This document shows, piece after piece, positions 34,201 to 47,700 of a stretch of 64,000 nt of DNA. Location of the stretch: positions 5,962,001 to 6,026,000 of the forward strand of contig NC_070607.1 of assembly GCF_027172205.1 (NCBI RefSeq), read 5' to 3'. Source of the DNA: Podarcis raffonei. Lineage: Eukaryota > Chordata > Lepidosauria > Squamata > Lacertidae. The first letter of the stretch is position 1; each line of letters opens with the position of its first letter. Under the pieces are notes generated by a model, which ran no database searches, had not been told where the DNA came from, and saw nothing but the letters and a program-made list of their open reading frames with translations. Made by a program: the position numbers and the translations under genes.

Positions 34201-37200
34201 TTCTTATTTTTGTGGTGGGTGGGGAAGACAACGGTGATGGTTTTGCCCCTCTTCTACTGCTGTTGCAATGCACCTTCCTGGTCAGTGAAATTCACAATTC
34301 CCTCCTCCTCCATGTTGTAATCTTGAGTGCCATTTGATGAAGAAAGCTGAAGGGGAACACACCTTAGATCTTTTTGAGTGCCATTTGATGAAGAAAGCTA
34401 AGGGAACACACCTTAGATCTTTTTGCGAAACAAGGAGACTCCTGAAAAGCTGTCTCAATGTTATCATGTGATTCCAGTAGGCGTCCTCTTGAAAAGACAT
34501 TCCGAATCATCTCTTCAAAGAGAAGCCCTCTTCTAAGAGGGTGTCTGCCACTCACAAGTGCTGGGTTGTGATGCATGCATGAGTTGTATCGGGTGTCAGG
34601 TTAGAAGAAATATCCCTTCTTCTATAAGAAGGAAGAATGCTGCAAAGAGGACATTTGCCACCCGTGGTTGTTGTTTTTTAACACTTAAAACATGCTGCTC
34701 AGATTAACTGAGAACCGATTAACAGCTTTTCATTTAGTTTTACAGCTTTGTTGACGAAACACCTAATACGTCTAAGCTGTATTGTGCATACTTAATTGGG
34801 CACGCTCCATCCCTTTAATCATCTTATGTTCCATTTCAGGTAATTGAAAAGAACAAGCTGATCTTGGCTCGCAGAATGTATGACAGTGAAAAGGCTTGGG
34901 TCAAAGGCATGAGGCATTTCATTATGATGTTGGCATCACAGGTAGAATTGCTTAAGAGCACCTAACTGGGAAAGGGATGTCAGCTAGTTTTGTTCGTTTG
35001 TTCCAGAATGGCTGTGTGTGAAAGGTGGCTTGCTGGTACTCCGGGATCCTTTGCTGTCACTTGAGGCTCGAGTACTTTCTATCAGCTTCAGCTGCTGACT
35101 CAGCTGTGCCCCTATCTAGACAAGGCTAGCCTAATCTCTGTCACCTGCGCTTTGTCAACCTCTAGGTTAGATTACTGCAATGTGTAATCTAAACTCTGAA
35201 GACAGTTCAGGAACCTCAGCTGGTGCTAAATTTAGTGGACAGGTTGCTCACCGGGGCAAGATGGTTTGAGCATACTATACCGATCCTGGCATGACTGCAC
35301 TGGCTGCCCATTAGTCTCTGGGCCCAATTCAGAGTGCTAGTTTTGACCTATAAAGCCTTAAATCAGGGGTCAGCAAACTTACCATGCCTCAGGCCGGTGT
35401 CTCCAGCGCCGATCACGTGGCGGGCCAGAGGGTGGGGGAGCGCGTGCCCATACACGTGTGCACACGCTATTTCAGCGCACTTCCAGGTTGGAGGAGCACC
35501 GGAAATAGCTTGTGCGCATGTGCACGGGCCTCCTCCGACCCGGATGTGTACCGGAAATAATGCTTGTGCATGCACAAATAACGCTTGCGCATGCACACAA
35601 GCTATTTCTTGTGCTCCTCTGACCCGGACGTGGGCAGCCACACAACGCAGCACCAGTAAGAGCGGGCTGTGGCAGTGGGGGTCGCTGCGAGCTGGATAAA
35701 CGAGTCCCTTGGGCCTTAGTTTGGGGACCCCTGCCTTAAATGGTCAGGACCACAATACTTCACAGACTGCCTCTTCCTATATGAACCGGCCTGGACCCTC
35801 TGATCATAATCTGAGGCCCTTCTTCATGTGGCTCCTCCGTGAGAGGCTTGGAGTGTGGCAATATGAGAACAGGCCTTCTCTGTGGTGGCTCCCCATTTGT
35901 GGAATGCTCTCCCCAGGGAGGCAGCAGCTGAAAATGTTTCTCCATAACCAGGCTTTTGGCTGATTAAACATTTTATGGCCCTTAAAATGTGTTTGTGGGA
36001 GGGTGGATTATTGATTTGCTTTTGTTTTCCAATGTAGTTTGTGTTCTCGTGTTGTATTTTTCTGCTCTGTGATCTTGAATGAAGGGCGGCATACAAATAC
36101 AACAACAGCAACAATATTGTTTCTGGGCATATGTGTCTCCATTACACAGTCTGTTTTTCTGGCTTACAACTCTGCTCGAGTACTCATAGAGAAGTGGGAC
36201 AGGGAGCAGGTGACGACTGTATATTTAGAACAGTTTTTTGACACTCCATGTTAGTTGGGCCCAGGCTGGCAAAATGGCTAAAAAGCTGGTAGTGTTGACT
36301 GGCAGCAGTGTGTCTAATGCTTCATATGATTAAAAGTCTATGTCCCAGTCTAAATATGTCCAGCGATGCATGTTTGAATGTCAGTGTTGCACTTGTAAGA
36401 TTTTAGCTGTGTGTACTGTGGAAATAAGGGATGCTGGTGGCGCTGTGGGTTAAACCACAGAGCCTAGGACTTGCCGATCAGAAGGTCAGCTGTTTGAATC
36501 CCCGCGACAGGGTGAGCTCCCATTGCTCGGTCCCTGCTCCTGCCAACCTAGCAGTTCGAAAGCACGTCAAAGTGCAAGTAGATAAATAGGGACCGCTCCG
36601 GTGGGAAGGTAGACAGCATTTCCGTGCGCTGCTCTGGTTCGCCAGAAGCGGCTTAGTCATGCTGGACACATGACCCGGAAGCTGTACGCCGGCTCCCTCA
36701 GCCAATAAAGCAAGATGAGTGCCACAACCCAGAGTCAGCCACGACTGGACCTAATGGTCAGGGGTCCCTTTACCTTACTGTGGAAATATGCATAGTATTA
36801 TTTGCTTAGCAATTTACATGTCTGCTGTAGGCAGGCTTTTATGATTATTTTGATCTTTATGGCTTTTTTGAAATCTATTTTTCTTATGGATTCTTTCTCT
36901 ACCCCCCAATCCCATTTTTCTCGTGTGATTCATTCAGGATGCGACTGATCTTTCCACTCTGCAGGAGCTGACACAGGAGTTTCGGGAACGCGTGAGCCAA
37001 ATTGGCACAGAAGTGGAACAAACTGAAGAAACCAGTAGGGACAGGGCTAGGAGTATTCAGAATGGTTTGGCTGGTTGGCTCAGTTACTTCCAGAATCATG
37101 TTCTGTGAGTCTCAAGGAATGATCCTTTATTATTGGGGGGCCTCTGTGCTGCCTTCCACATTCCCTGGAGCAGTACATGCTCAAAGATCAATTTTTAAAA

Positions 37201-40200
37201 TCATTTTATTGATTGTCCAGTTAAAAACATCCATTGAATATATCCAATCATATTACTCCAATTAAAATAAAAAACTAAAATAAAAAAGACCAAATTATGG
37301 TCCAAATTATATGTATTAATTTTTCAGAGCTCCCCATGGTCTGGATCTCTGAAGCATATCTCCACATCTTGCTTCTCCTCGTTGCTTCCATATTTTCCAC
37401 ATCTCGATTTTAACGCTTCATAATTCTTTGTCCCTGAGTCCACGATACTCAATCATGTCAAACATAATGTACTTTCATCCGTCGAATATAGCTTTGTTAA
37501 TATATATTTTTCCAACTGTCTTTTTATCAGCTCAGCTTCCTCTGATTCCTTAAAAAAAAAAAGGAGGTTAATTTTTTAAGGGTGCCACTATGTGTACTTG
37601 ATTTAAACATCAGGTTGCCATCAGCACTGAGCTAACACTAGTTTCCCATACAGCTGACCTATCTCATCAATCCTGAAATTTGTGTAAGGTTTACTCCTTA
37701 GCTATCTTTGAAATACCTGGTTTATTTACAGTTACAGAAGCAGAACCTATTAGAAGCAAACAGATAACCGTGCAACAGGCTCCACCAAACCTGCCTGTAT
37801 TTCTCAGAGAATATATTCACACAAGTTGCTTCATGGTCAAGTTGCTCCTCCCTAAATTCAAACTGGAAAGCTCTCTCTGAACTATTTCTTGTGCTCTCCT
37901 AATTGCTGATTGGTGCTGCATTGCAAAGGCCATCAATGAATATTAAAGTTCATTTGTCAAATCCTTAGACTGACCAAGCGATTCATTAAGCTAGGGATGG
38001 TGACCCTTTGTGGCATCCATGAATTACCGTATTTTTCGCCCTACAGGGCGCACTTTTCCCCCTCCAAAAATGAAGGGGAAATGTTTGTGCGTCCTATGGG
38101 GCGAATGCAGGCTTTCGCTGAAGCCTGGAGAGCGAGAGGCGTCGGTGCGCACCGATCCCTCTCGCTCTCCAGGCTTCAGGAAGCTATCCGCAAGCCTTGG
38201 GAGCCCGAAACCCGGGGAGCGCAGCGGGGCGCACCCCGGGCTTCGGGCAGCTCTCCGCAAGCCTTGGGAGCCCGGCGCGACTTCCCGCCGGGCTCCCAAG
38301 GCTTGCGGATAGCAGCCTGTTCTGGGGGTTGGGGTTTATTTCCCCCCTCAAAAAAACCCCTAGGTGCGCCCTATGGGCCGGTGCGCCCTATAGGGCGAAA
38401 AATACGGTTAGCAAAGCCACAGTGATAAACCCATTCAGAGTAAGTTCCAAACAATAGGCTCTTGAAAGTGCTTCAGTTTCTTTCTTTGTGTCTAAAGCAA
38501 GGTATGCACACAGCAGGAGTTTATTCCGATTTTAGACACCCTGGACAAGAGTGTGTATTCTTTGCTATGTAATTCCCACCTCCTCTCTTTGACTTCCCAG
38601 TGGAAAAGGAACTTACACTTTTGCAAAAGGCGCCTCTTTATTGGATCAAATCCTTGTGGATCTGAAGGTCTGGGAAAAGGTAAGGGGTTTCCAGTACCAA
38701 TCACAACGAACACTGTATTAAATATTATTATGTATTGGGTATTTAGATGTCTTCCCTGCAGGTAACATGCTTGTTTGTAGGCAGCCGATCATGCATCACT
38801 TTATTTATTGTCCTTAAATGTTCTTCTGCCTTCGGAAGCTAAAAGTGGCTTGTGTGGCCATTCAGTCCCTAATTAGGACTGCTTCTGCTAATAATCAAGG
38901 CATTCATTGACTCATATTATCACTGCAGCCAGTAAAGGGCAAGCTTGGTATGGCATAGGAGGAGTGTGAAATTCCTCTGCTCACTGCATCTGTAGGGCAG
39001 GGCTCTGAATTCAAGGAAAGCAGCAGTCTTAGCATGGTGTTGAATGTGTGTGTTTTCACCAAAATTACCTCTGCTGCTTCACTCCTCTCCAGTTTGTGTG
39101 AAAGGACACAAGTTATGTGTTATCTTTTTTCTTCTGTGTGGAGAAAAGCAGCATAGGGGAGGGCAGAGCAAGTCTTACCCGGCAAATTGCTCACGGGGAA
39201 AAGGTTGAGTATCCCCACATCACTCATTACTTCAGTCAAATTTGGAGCCTCCAGAAGGAGCAAGAGTTGACTTTCTGTAAGTTATAAATAAATAAACAGT
39301 GGCACCCTTCCAGTGCCCACGAATTCACATCTTGTTTGGTCCTAAAATGGTTAGGCTTTCCGGGTCATGTGGCCAACATGACTAAACTGCTTCTGGCGCA
39401 ACGGGACACTGTGACGAGTGCCAGAGCGCATGGAAATGCCATTTAGTTTCCCACAGCAGCGATACCTATTTATCTACTTGCACTGGTATGCTTTCAAACT
39501 GCTAGGTTGGCAGGAGCTGGGACAGAGCAATGGGAGCTCACCTTGTTGCGTGGACTTGAACTGAGCATACAGTCCCTTAGAAAGGTTTCAGGAAATTATG
39601 GCATTTGTTCCTTCTCCTGCTAGATGTTGAATGAGGAGTTGGCGCAGTTTGGTGGAGAAATCCTCCTTCTGAGACTAGAGCCCCTCACGGTGACTACTAA
39701 TCTACAGAAGCAATGGGTGGATCTGGGACTTGTTGTGCATGGGCGTCACAAGACTCTCAAGGGAAGGATGCCTGTGGAGTTGAAAATGCTGGAGAGAATC
39801 AACAAGCAGTCCACTCTTCTCTGTGAGCAGTACCGTATAAGGATTTGTGGAGATAACGGTGAGAAACAGCTGGGTTTTCCCAAAAAGATTTTCTGGAGCA
39901 CCTCTGGCAAAGGAAATTGAGAACCTTTTCCTGATACAATTCATTAGCAGTACAGTCATAAGAACATAAGAAGAGCCTGCTGGATCAGGCCAGTCGCCCA
40001 CCTAGTACAGCATCCTGCTCTCACAGTGGCCAACCAATGCCCATGGGAAACAAGCAGAACATGAGCACAAGGGCACCTCTCCCATTCTGTGGTTCCCAGC
40101 AACTGGTATTTGGAACAATTGCTGCCTCCAACTTGGAGGTAGAGCATAGTCTTCACGGCTGGTAGCCACTGACAGCCCTCCATCACTGCCTCCTGGGGAG

Positions 40201-43200
40201 CAAGTTCCATAGTTTGTGCACTGTGTGAATAAGTCCTTTCTTTTGCCTGTCCCAAATCTTCCAACGTTCAGTTTCATTGAATGTCCGCAAGTTCTAAAGG
40301 TGCGAGAGGGAGAAAAAACTTCCTCTCTCCATTTTCTCGATGCCACGCATTGTTTTATAAACTTCTATCATGTTGCTTCTCATTCGGCGTTTCTCTACCA
40401 GGCATCCCCAAACTCGGCCCTCCAGTAGTTTTGGGACTACAGTTCCCATCATCCCTGACCACTGGTCCTGTTAGCTAGGGATGATGGGAGTTGTAGTCCC
40501 AAAACATCTGGAGGGCCGAGTTTGGGAGTGCCTGCTCTAAACTAAAAGGTTCCAAAGGCTGCAGCCTTTCTTCGTAGGGCAGTCATTCTATCCCTTCGAT
40601 CATTTTGCCCACCTTTTTCTGATCCTTTTCCTTTTTAAGATGAGCCAACCAGAACTGTCAACTGTACTCCAACTGTGGTTGCACCGTAGATTTGTATAAC
40701 AGCATCGTTCTGTCGGGCAAGCAGAAACGTTTGCTTGCACTGACGAAACCATTGCCTTAGCATGGTGTTTCCACCCCTTAGGTTTATGTTTAACTTGAAT
40801 TGCCTTCCTACATCATTTCTTGTTATTTTACATTTTTTTTTTTTGTTCTCTCCAGGATCTGCTAGAATTTTAACGTCTTTGATCAATAGCTTGGAAGACT
40901 GGAGCTTCAAGCTGCTTGCCAACAAGCAAAAGGGTTCTATGCATGAAACGGAGTGGATAAAATTTTTCCAGACAGTTTCTGAATGGATAGCCCAGATAGA
41001 CGATCTCTTGAGCTTCATTGGTTCTGGTGACACTGTAGAGGACCGAAGGCTTAGAGCATTTCATAGCTTGTAAGATAAGATGATTTTCAAAGCTGTTTGC
41101 TTTGCTTCTGTAGAGCACTTGTATCTGGACAGAACTTTCAGATGACAGAGCCCTTCACTTCTGAGTCATCAGTTGAGATCAGATGGTTGGGTGGAGACAC
41201 ATTTGAATAACTGTTAACTAATAATTTTAACAGAATTTTGAATTCAGCAAGAGTTTAAAGTACAGCAATATTGGCACCCACCACTGACCTCTTCCTGCCC
41301 CAATCAAAAAGCTGGCAGGGGCTCTTTAACCCCTCCCTCCGGCATGAACAGCGAGAGGGGGGCAGATGGAGCTCCCCCTTTCCTTGCAGCTCTGCTGGTA
41401 ATCTGAAGGAGCCTTTGCTGCTGGTCACACTGAGGCTTGGACTAAAGAGCCCTTTGGCTCAGTAATGGATCAGTATGGGTCAGCTGTGTGGAGCCTCCCT
41501 CCTGATGCCATTGCTACACCTTACCTGGAGGGGAATTGGTCCATCTGCACAGCCCCGCCCTCACTGCTGATCTGCCCTACCCTGCCACAGCTCTGCCCCA
41601 ACACACCCTCCTGCTTTGGCTGTGTCGCACGTCTGGTGGACACATGCAAGAACCTCTGTCCCCGGCACCTTTGCTTTCTATTTGCAAGAGGATTCGTTTT
41701 TATGCAGTGTCAAATTTCTACTAGGCTCAGATGGAAACGTCCCATTACATCGTTCAGCTCTCCACAACTTCATTCCCACCTCATTCTGTTGCATATGTCA
41801 AGGGCCCTCAAGAGCAGTCAATAGGACAGATAAACAGGGAGGCACAGCAAAAACCTATGCTACGCCATGCAATTTTAAAAGTCCTTTGTCCATGTCTTGG
41901 CTTGTACGGGAGAGAGCAACAAGGCATCTTTGGATTGCTGGGGTCCAGCAAAAAAATTGTCATCAATCCCCATAATATTGAACCATGGAAGTCAGACAGA
42001 GGGCAACTGGTGAAGACAAGTATTGCCATTGCCAAAACTGATTTCCCCTGTAATCTTGGCTCATCTCTAGTTTTCTTACCATGAAAGAAAAGATAGAAGA
42101 ACTCCATGTCTTTTCTCTCATGAATGCAAAAAAGTCTGGAAGATGTGATTCCGAGAAGACCGTTGTGAGGAAGAGAGTTCAGCAGCCCTTGCCAGATCAG
42201 TGTTGCAACCTTTGAAACTGGCCCTTTGAAATTATACTTTCAGCTTGACCAGTGTGTGGAATTTTATTCTCAGCTCAGAATTTGGGGGTTCTTTGAGCCC
42301 ATTTTAATAATGATTTTGGAAGTTAAGAGTCTAAGGTAGCATCTGGTCCTGATCTAATTGGCTATGATGATGTTGTTGTTGTTGACTGAATGGTTTCCTT
42401 TAAGGTTGATACCTGAGGATGTGTTCAAGAAGATTCAGCAGTGGATCCTGACAACCACTAGTGGTTCCGAGAAAGAAAATGATCAGCTCAGCCATGAAGT
42501 AGGTGTCCTGGTGTTTTTCCAACTTCTATCAGCAGAGGCACAATTGTTTCAAACTAAAATGGAAGGCGAACTTCACTCGTAAAACACTCTAAATGTCAGC
42601 CTTTTTATGTACAGTGGTGCCCCGCAAGACGAACGCCTCGCAAGACGGAAAACCCGCTAGACGAAAGGGTTTTCCGTTTTGGAGGCGCTTCGCGAAACGA
42701 ATTTCCCTATGGGCTTGCTTCGCAAGAAGAAAGCCCATAGGGAAATCCCCGGGGACCTCTTTTAAATGCTGGCCATCGGGAGCAAAGACTTTCGCCCATC
42801 GCCGGCCTTCACAAGAGGTCTCCGCTGTCCCGGGGCAATCTTAAAATGATCGCTGCCGCCCGCCAGCATTTTCAGATCCCGTTGTCCCGGGCGATCTGAA
42901 AATGCTGGCGGGCGGCAGCGAAGGCTTCGCTGCCGCCCGCCAGCATTTTAAAAGCCCCCGGGACAACGGAGACTTCTCCGCTGTCCCGGGGCGATCTGAA
43001 AATGCTGGCGGGCGGGAGCAAAGGCTTCGCTGCCACCCGCCAGCATCTTAAAAGCCCCCGGGACAACGGAGAAGTCTCCGCTGTCCTGGGGGCTTTTAAA
43101 ATGCTGGCAGTCGGGAGGAAAGCCCTCCTGTCCCCGGAGCTTGCAGGCCGGGAGGTGGGGAGAAGGGCTTTTCTTCCCACCGCCAGCCTTCAGAACAGCC

Positions 43201-44667
43201 TTCTGAAGGCTGGCGGTGGGAAGAAAAGCCCTTGTTCCCTCCCCCCAGCCTTCAGAAGAGGTCGGGGGACAGACTGTCCCCGGACCTGGTCTGAAGGCGG
43301 TTTCCATAGGAACGCATTGATTGATTTTCAATGCATTCCTATGGGAAACGGTGCTTCGCAAGACGAAAAACTCGCAAGAAGAAAAAACTTGCGGAACGAA
43401 TTAATTTCGTCTTGCGAGGCACCACTGTATAAGGTAATAATTACCTTTGCTCATAGAAGGCCCACCTTGTGTTTCTGCATGTGTCACTCTTCTGAGCGTG
43501 TGTCTTGATTAGAAGCAGCCAATCCCAAAAAAGTAAGTCAGGCAGAGAGAGAAGAGGCAGCCTTTTTTGAAGGCCGGCAGTTCTGCTGCGTGTCTGTATT
43601 GAGAGCAGTTGAAATGGTCAGTTTGCAGCTGATGCAGAATTGGAGAGATGTAGATTTCTATAGCAAAGCTAAAAAACAACAATATAAAAAGTGGGTCTTG
43701 TTGCAGGCTAAGGATAGGTCTTGGATCTGAAAAGCTCCCCCTTTCTTCCTATATGATGTCTGTCTTGTACATGTGTACAGATGTACAGAGAAAAGAGGTA
43801 AGTCCCTGGGACTTGTTCCTGTGCAAGCAGACCTAGGATTTCAGCCCTAGTGTTCATGCTGTGACTTTGAATCCACCTTGCTCTAAACTTCCTACAGCTG
43901 AACGACTTCCACAATGCTCTGAGCAAGTGGATGGTCAACCTGCTCATCCACATGGCTCCAGACCACATCTCTCGTGATACCCTCCCCTTGACTGGTGCAG
44001 AAGCGGCAAGGCAGGCGGAAAGGAAGCTGCTGAACATTTTCAAGCTGGAAGGAGAAGCCACAGGCCTGGCTGCAAAGCTGAGCACATTCTCCTGCTACAT
44101 AGTCAGGTATTGCTGATCCCACTGAATCTCATCCGCTTCATAAAGTCACCCCACCAGGCAGGAAGGAAGCCCATGCCATGACGGAAAAGCTGTGTAGCAA
44201 TGACCTCCAGTAATCACAGAGAGCACCATGATAGGGCACATCTAGTGATATCTCTGTCTCAGCTACCCACACAGTAAGTGAATAGTAATGTTTCCCTCAC
44301 AAGGCTGTTGGAGGATGAACGCACATTTTTATTTATATGTGGTATAGATGTAGATCATGACATGACCAAGTACTGAAGGAGGTTTTTGTGGCCCGGTTTG
44401 TTTCAGTGCCTCAGACCCACCTGTTTCACCTGGTTCTACAGGGAACCAGGCAGAGGGCCTTCTTGCTAGTGGCACCCGCCCTGTGGAACGCCCTCCCATC
44501 AGATGTCAAAGAGATAAACAACTACCTGACATTTAGAAGACATCTGAAGGCAGCCCTGTTTAGGGAAGTTATTAATGTGTGACATTTTAATGTATTTTTA
44601 ATCTTTGTTGGAAGCCGCCCAGAGTGGCTGAGGAGACCCAGCCAGATGGGAGGTGTACAAATAATAA

Positions 44668-44722
<55 letters not shown>

Positions 44723-47700
44723 TAAAAGGGACACGGGTAGCGCTGTGGGTTAAATCACAGAGCCTAGGACTTGCCGATCAGAAGGTTGGCGGTTCGAATC
44801 CCCGCGACGGGGTGAGCTCCCGTTGCTCGGTCCCTGCTCCTGCCAACCTAGCAGTTCGAAAGCACATCAAAGTGCAAGTAGATAAATAGGTACCGCTCCG
44901 GTGGGAAGGTAAAGGGCGTTTCCGTGTGTTGCTCTGGTTCACCAGAAGCGGCTTAGTCATGCTGGCCACATGACCCGGAAGCTGTACGCCGGCTCCCTCG
45001 GCCAGTAAAGCGAGATGAGCGCCGCAACCCCAGAGTCGGCCATGACTGGACCTAATGGTCAGGGGTCCCTTTACCTTTACCTATTATTATTATTATTATC
45101 ATTATTATTATTATTGTGCTGGTGTTGCCTAGGAGATGTTTTGACTCTCGCAGTTGTGATGAACTGGGTATCATTAGGCAAGCTCAGCCCTCCCTTGCAA
45201 GATTAGACACAATAATATTGACCTATCTACAGTGGTACCTCGCAAGACGAAATTAATTCGTTCCGCGAGTTTTTTCTTCTTGCGAGTTTTTTGTCTTCCG
45301 AAGCACGGTTTCCCATAGGAATGCATTGAAAATCAATCAATGCGTTCCTATGGAAACCGCCTTCAGACCAGGTCTGGGGACAGTCTGTCCCCCGACCTCT
45401 TCTGAAGGCTGGGGGGGCGGACAAGGGCTTTTCTTCCCACCGCCAGCCTTCAGAAGGCTGTTCTGAAGGCTGGCAGTGGGAAGAAAAGCCCTTCTCCCCA
45501 CCTCCCGCACCGCAAGCTCCGGGGACAGGAGGGCTTTCCTCCCGACCGCCAGCATTTTAAAAGCCCCCAGCGAAGGCTTCTCCGCCACCCGCCAGCATTT
45601 TAAAAGCCCCCGGGACAGCGGAGACTTCTCCGCTGTCCCGGGGCGATCTTAAAATGCTGGCGGGCCCCCAGCGGAGACTATCCCGGGAAGGCAGGCGGGG
45701 GGAGCGAAGACTTTTGTCCCCTGCCAGCCTTCAGAAGAGGTCCAGGACCTCTTCTGAAGGCCAGCAGTGGGCAAAAGTCTTTGCTCCCCCCTGCCTGCCT
45801 TCAAAAGCCGTCCGGGATAGCGGAGAAACGCGCTGCGCTTCTCCGCTATCCCGGGAAGGCAGGCGGGGGGGAGCAAAGACTTTTGCCCACCGCCGGCCTT
45901 CAGAAGAGGGACCTCTTCTGAAGGCCGGCGGTGGGCGAAAGTCTTTGCTCCCGACGGCCAGCATTTTAAAAGCGGTCCAGGATAGCGGGAAAGCGCAGCG
46001 CGCTTCCCTGCTATCCCTGACCGCTTTTAAAATGCTGCCGGTGGGGAGCAAAGCCTTTCGGCCCCCGCCGGCCTTCCTGGACCTCTTCTGAAGGCCGGCG
46101 GGGGGCGAAAGGCTTTGTTCCCCACCGCCAGCATTTAAAAGAGGTCCCCGGAGATTTCCCTATGGGCTTGCTTCGCAAGAAGAAACATGACATCATCTGG
46201 CGAAGCACCTCGAAAATTCATCTGGCGAAGCACCTCGAAAAACGGAAAACTCTTTCTTCTTGCGAGTTTTCCGTCTTGCGGGGCATTCATCTTGCGGGGC
46301 ACCACTGTAGTTGCTATAAGGATTGCCATAAGATAATGTATGTGAAGCTTTTCATACACTCTGAAAATACCGTATTTTTCGCCCCATAGGATGCACCGCC
46401 CCATAGGATGCACCTAGTATTTTTTTGGGGGGGGAAATAAAGAAAAAAAATTTATTTCCCCCCCCCCCAGGCACGGGGCTGGCGCGGCGGACGCCCGAGG
46501 TTCCCCCTACCCCAGCCCCCAGAACAGCCTGCTATCCGCAAGCCTAGGGAGCCGCGCCGGTCTCCCCAGGCTTGCGGAGAGCTGCCTGAAGCCCGAGCGC
46601 GCTCTTCAGTGCGCCCCAAGCTTCGGAATGCAGGCAGCTCTGTGCAACCTTTGGGAGCCCGGCGCGAAGCCCGGGAGTGCAGGAAGCTCTGCGCAACCCT
46701 CTGGAGCCCGGCGCGGCTTCGTGCCGGGCTCCGGAGGGTTGCGCGGAGCTGCGTGAAGCCCAGGAGTGCAGCCAACTCTGCACAACCCTCGGGAGCCCGG
46801 CGCGGCTTCGGGACGGGCTCCCGAGGGTTGCGCAGAGCTTTCTGAAGCCTGGAGAGCGAGAGGAGTCGGTGCGCACCGACCCTTCTCGCTCTCCAGGCTT
46901 CAGCGAAAGCCTGTATTCGCCCCATAGGATGCACACACATTTCCCCTTCATTTTTGGAGGGGAAAAAGTGCGTCCTATAGGGCGAAAAATACGGTATTCT
47001 ATAAATACTAAAATTCATCTGGGTTATTAAGCAAGCCTTCTGGGGACTCTCCCAGAAATCTAGGCAGCAAAGCCAAAACCAGGACTGCAGGCAGCAAACA
47101 GACACCATTCCATCTCTCTAGATATGAGTCAGCAGAGAGGGAAGCAGGTAACGTTGTTCCTGGCATGTCTTCAGGTCTAATTTGCCAGAATAATGCTCGT
47201 CAGAAAAGCTTGCTTAGAAAATGAAAGATTTTGTGTCCTCAATGAAATGATTATTATCACTATAATTATAATTATAGTGCTCCATGCATACATTCTCTCA
47301 GTAATCCTGATCAATGCTATTAGTTAGGTTTAGTATTATTCTCATATTTCAGAAGGCAGAATGGGGACGGAGGCTGAGAAAACGGGCTGACATTTTTCAA
47401 GGCTTCCTAGAGAATTCACTGAGATATGATTTGAAAGAAGTAATTCCTGGCTTTCAAATAGTAGTCCCGCCCGCCTTGCCTACAGTTAGTTGCCCCACTT
47501 TTCTCATGTGTAAACTTCAAACGTAAATGTTCCTCATGACAGAAGGAACGTGATGAAACTGGCTTTCTCATATTAAAGTGGCATTGCTGTGACGTAACCC
47601 ATTGCTGTGGGTACAGTGACATCATGTATTTCCTCAGCTGTTGCAAGGAGATGGTAGCGACGATAACACGCCAGAAGATGGTAACTCTTCAACCAGATGC

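Noticed and set aside
37997-38425. 142-codon frame
   Set aside because: It lies wholly in a Tc/mariner-like MITE with palindromic GC-rich core.
39702-40346. Minus frames of about 100-114 codons
   Set aside because: They overlap AXDND1 exon 15 in antisense or come from the CR1-like fragment.
42948-43508. Frames of 137 and 168 codons on both strands
   Set aside because: They are products of the inverted array in the MITE at 42612-43427.
46452-47108. 218-codon minus frame
   Set aside because: It is made by repeated units in the MITE at 46370-46994; repeated SRSPGFRK-like text reflects DNA repeats.
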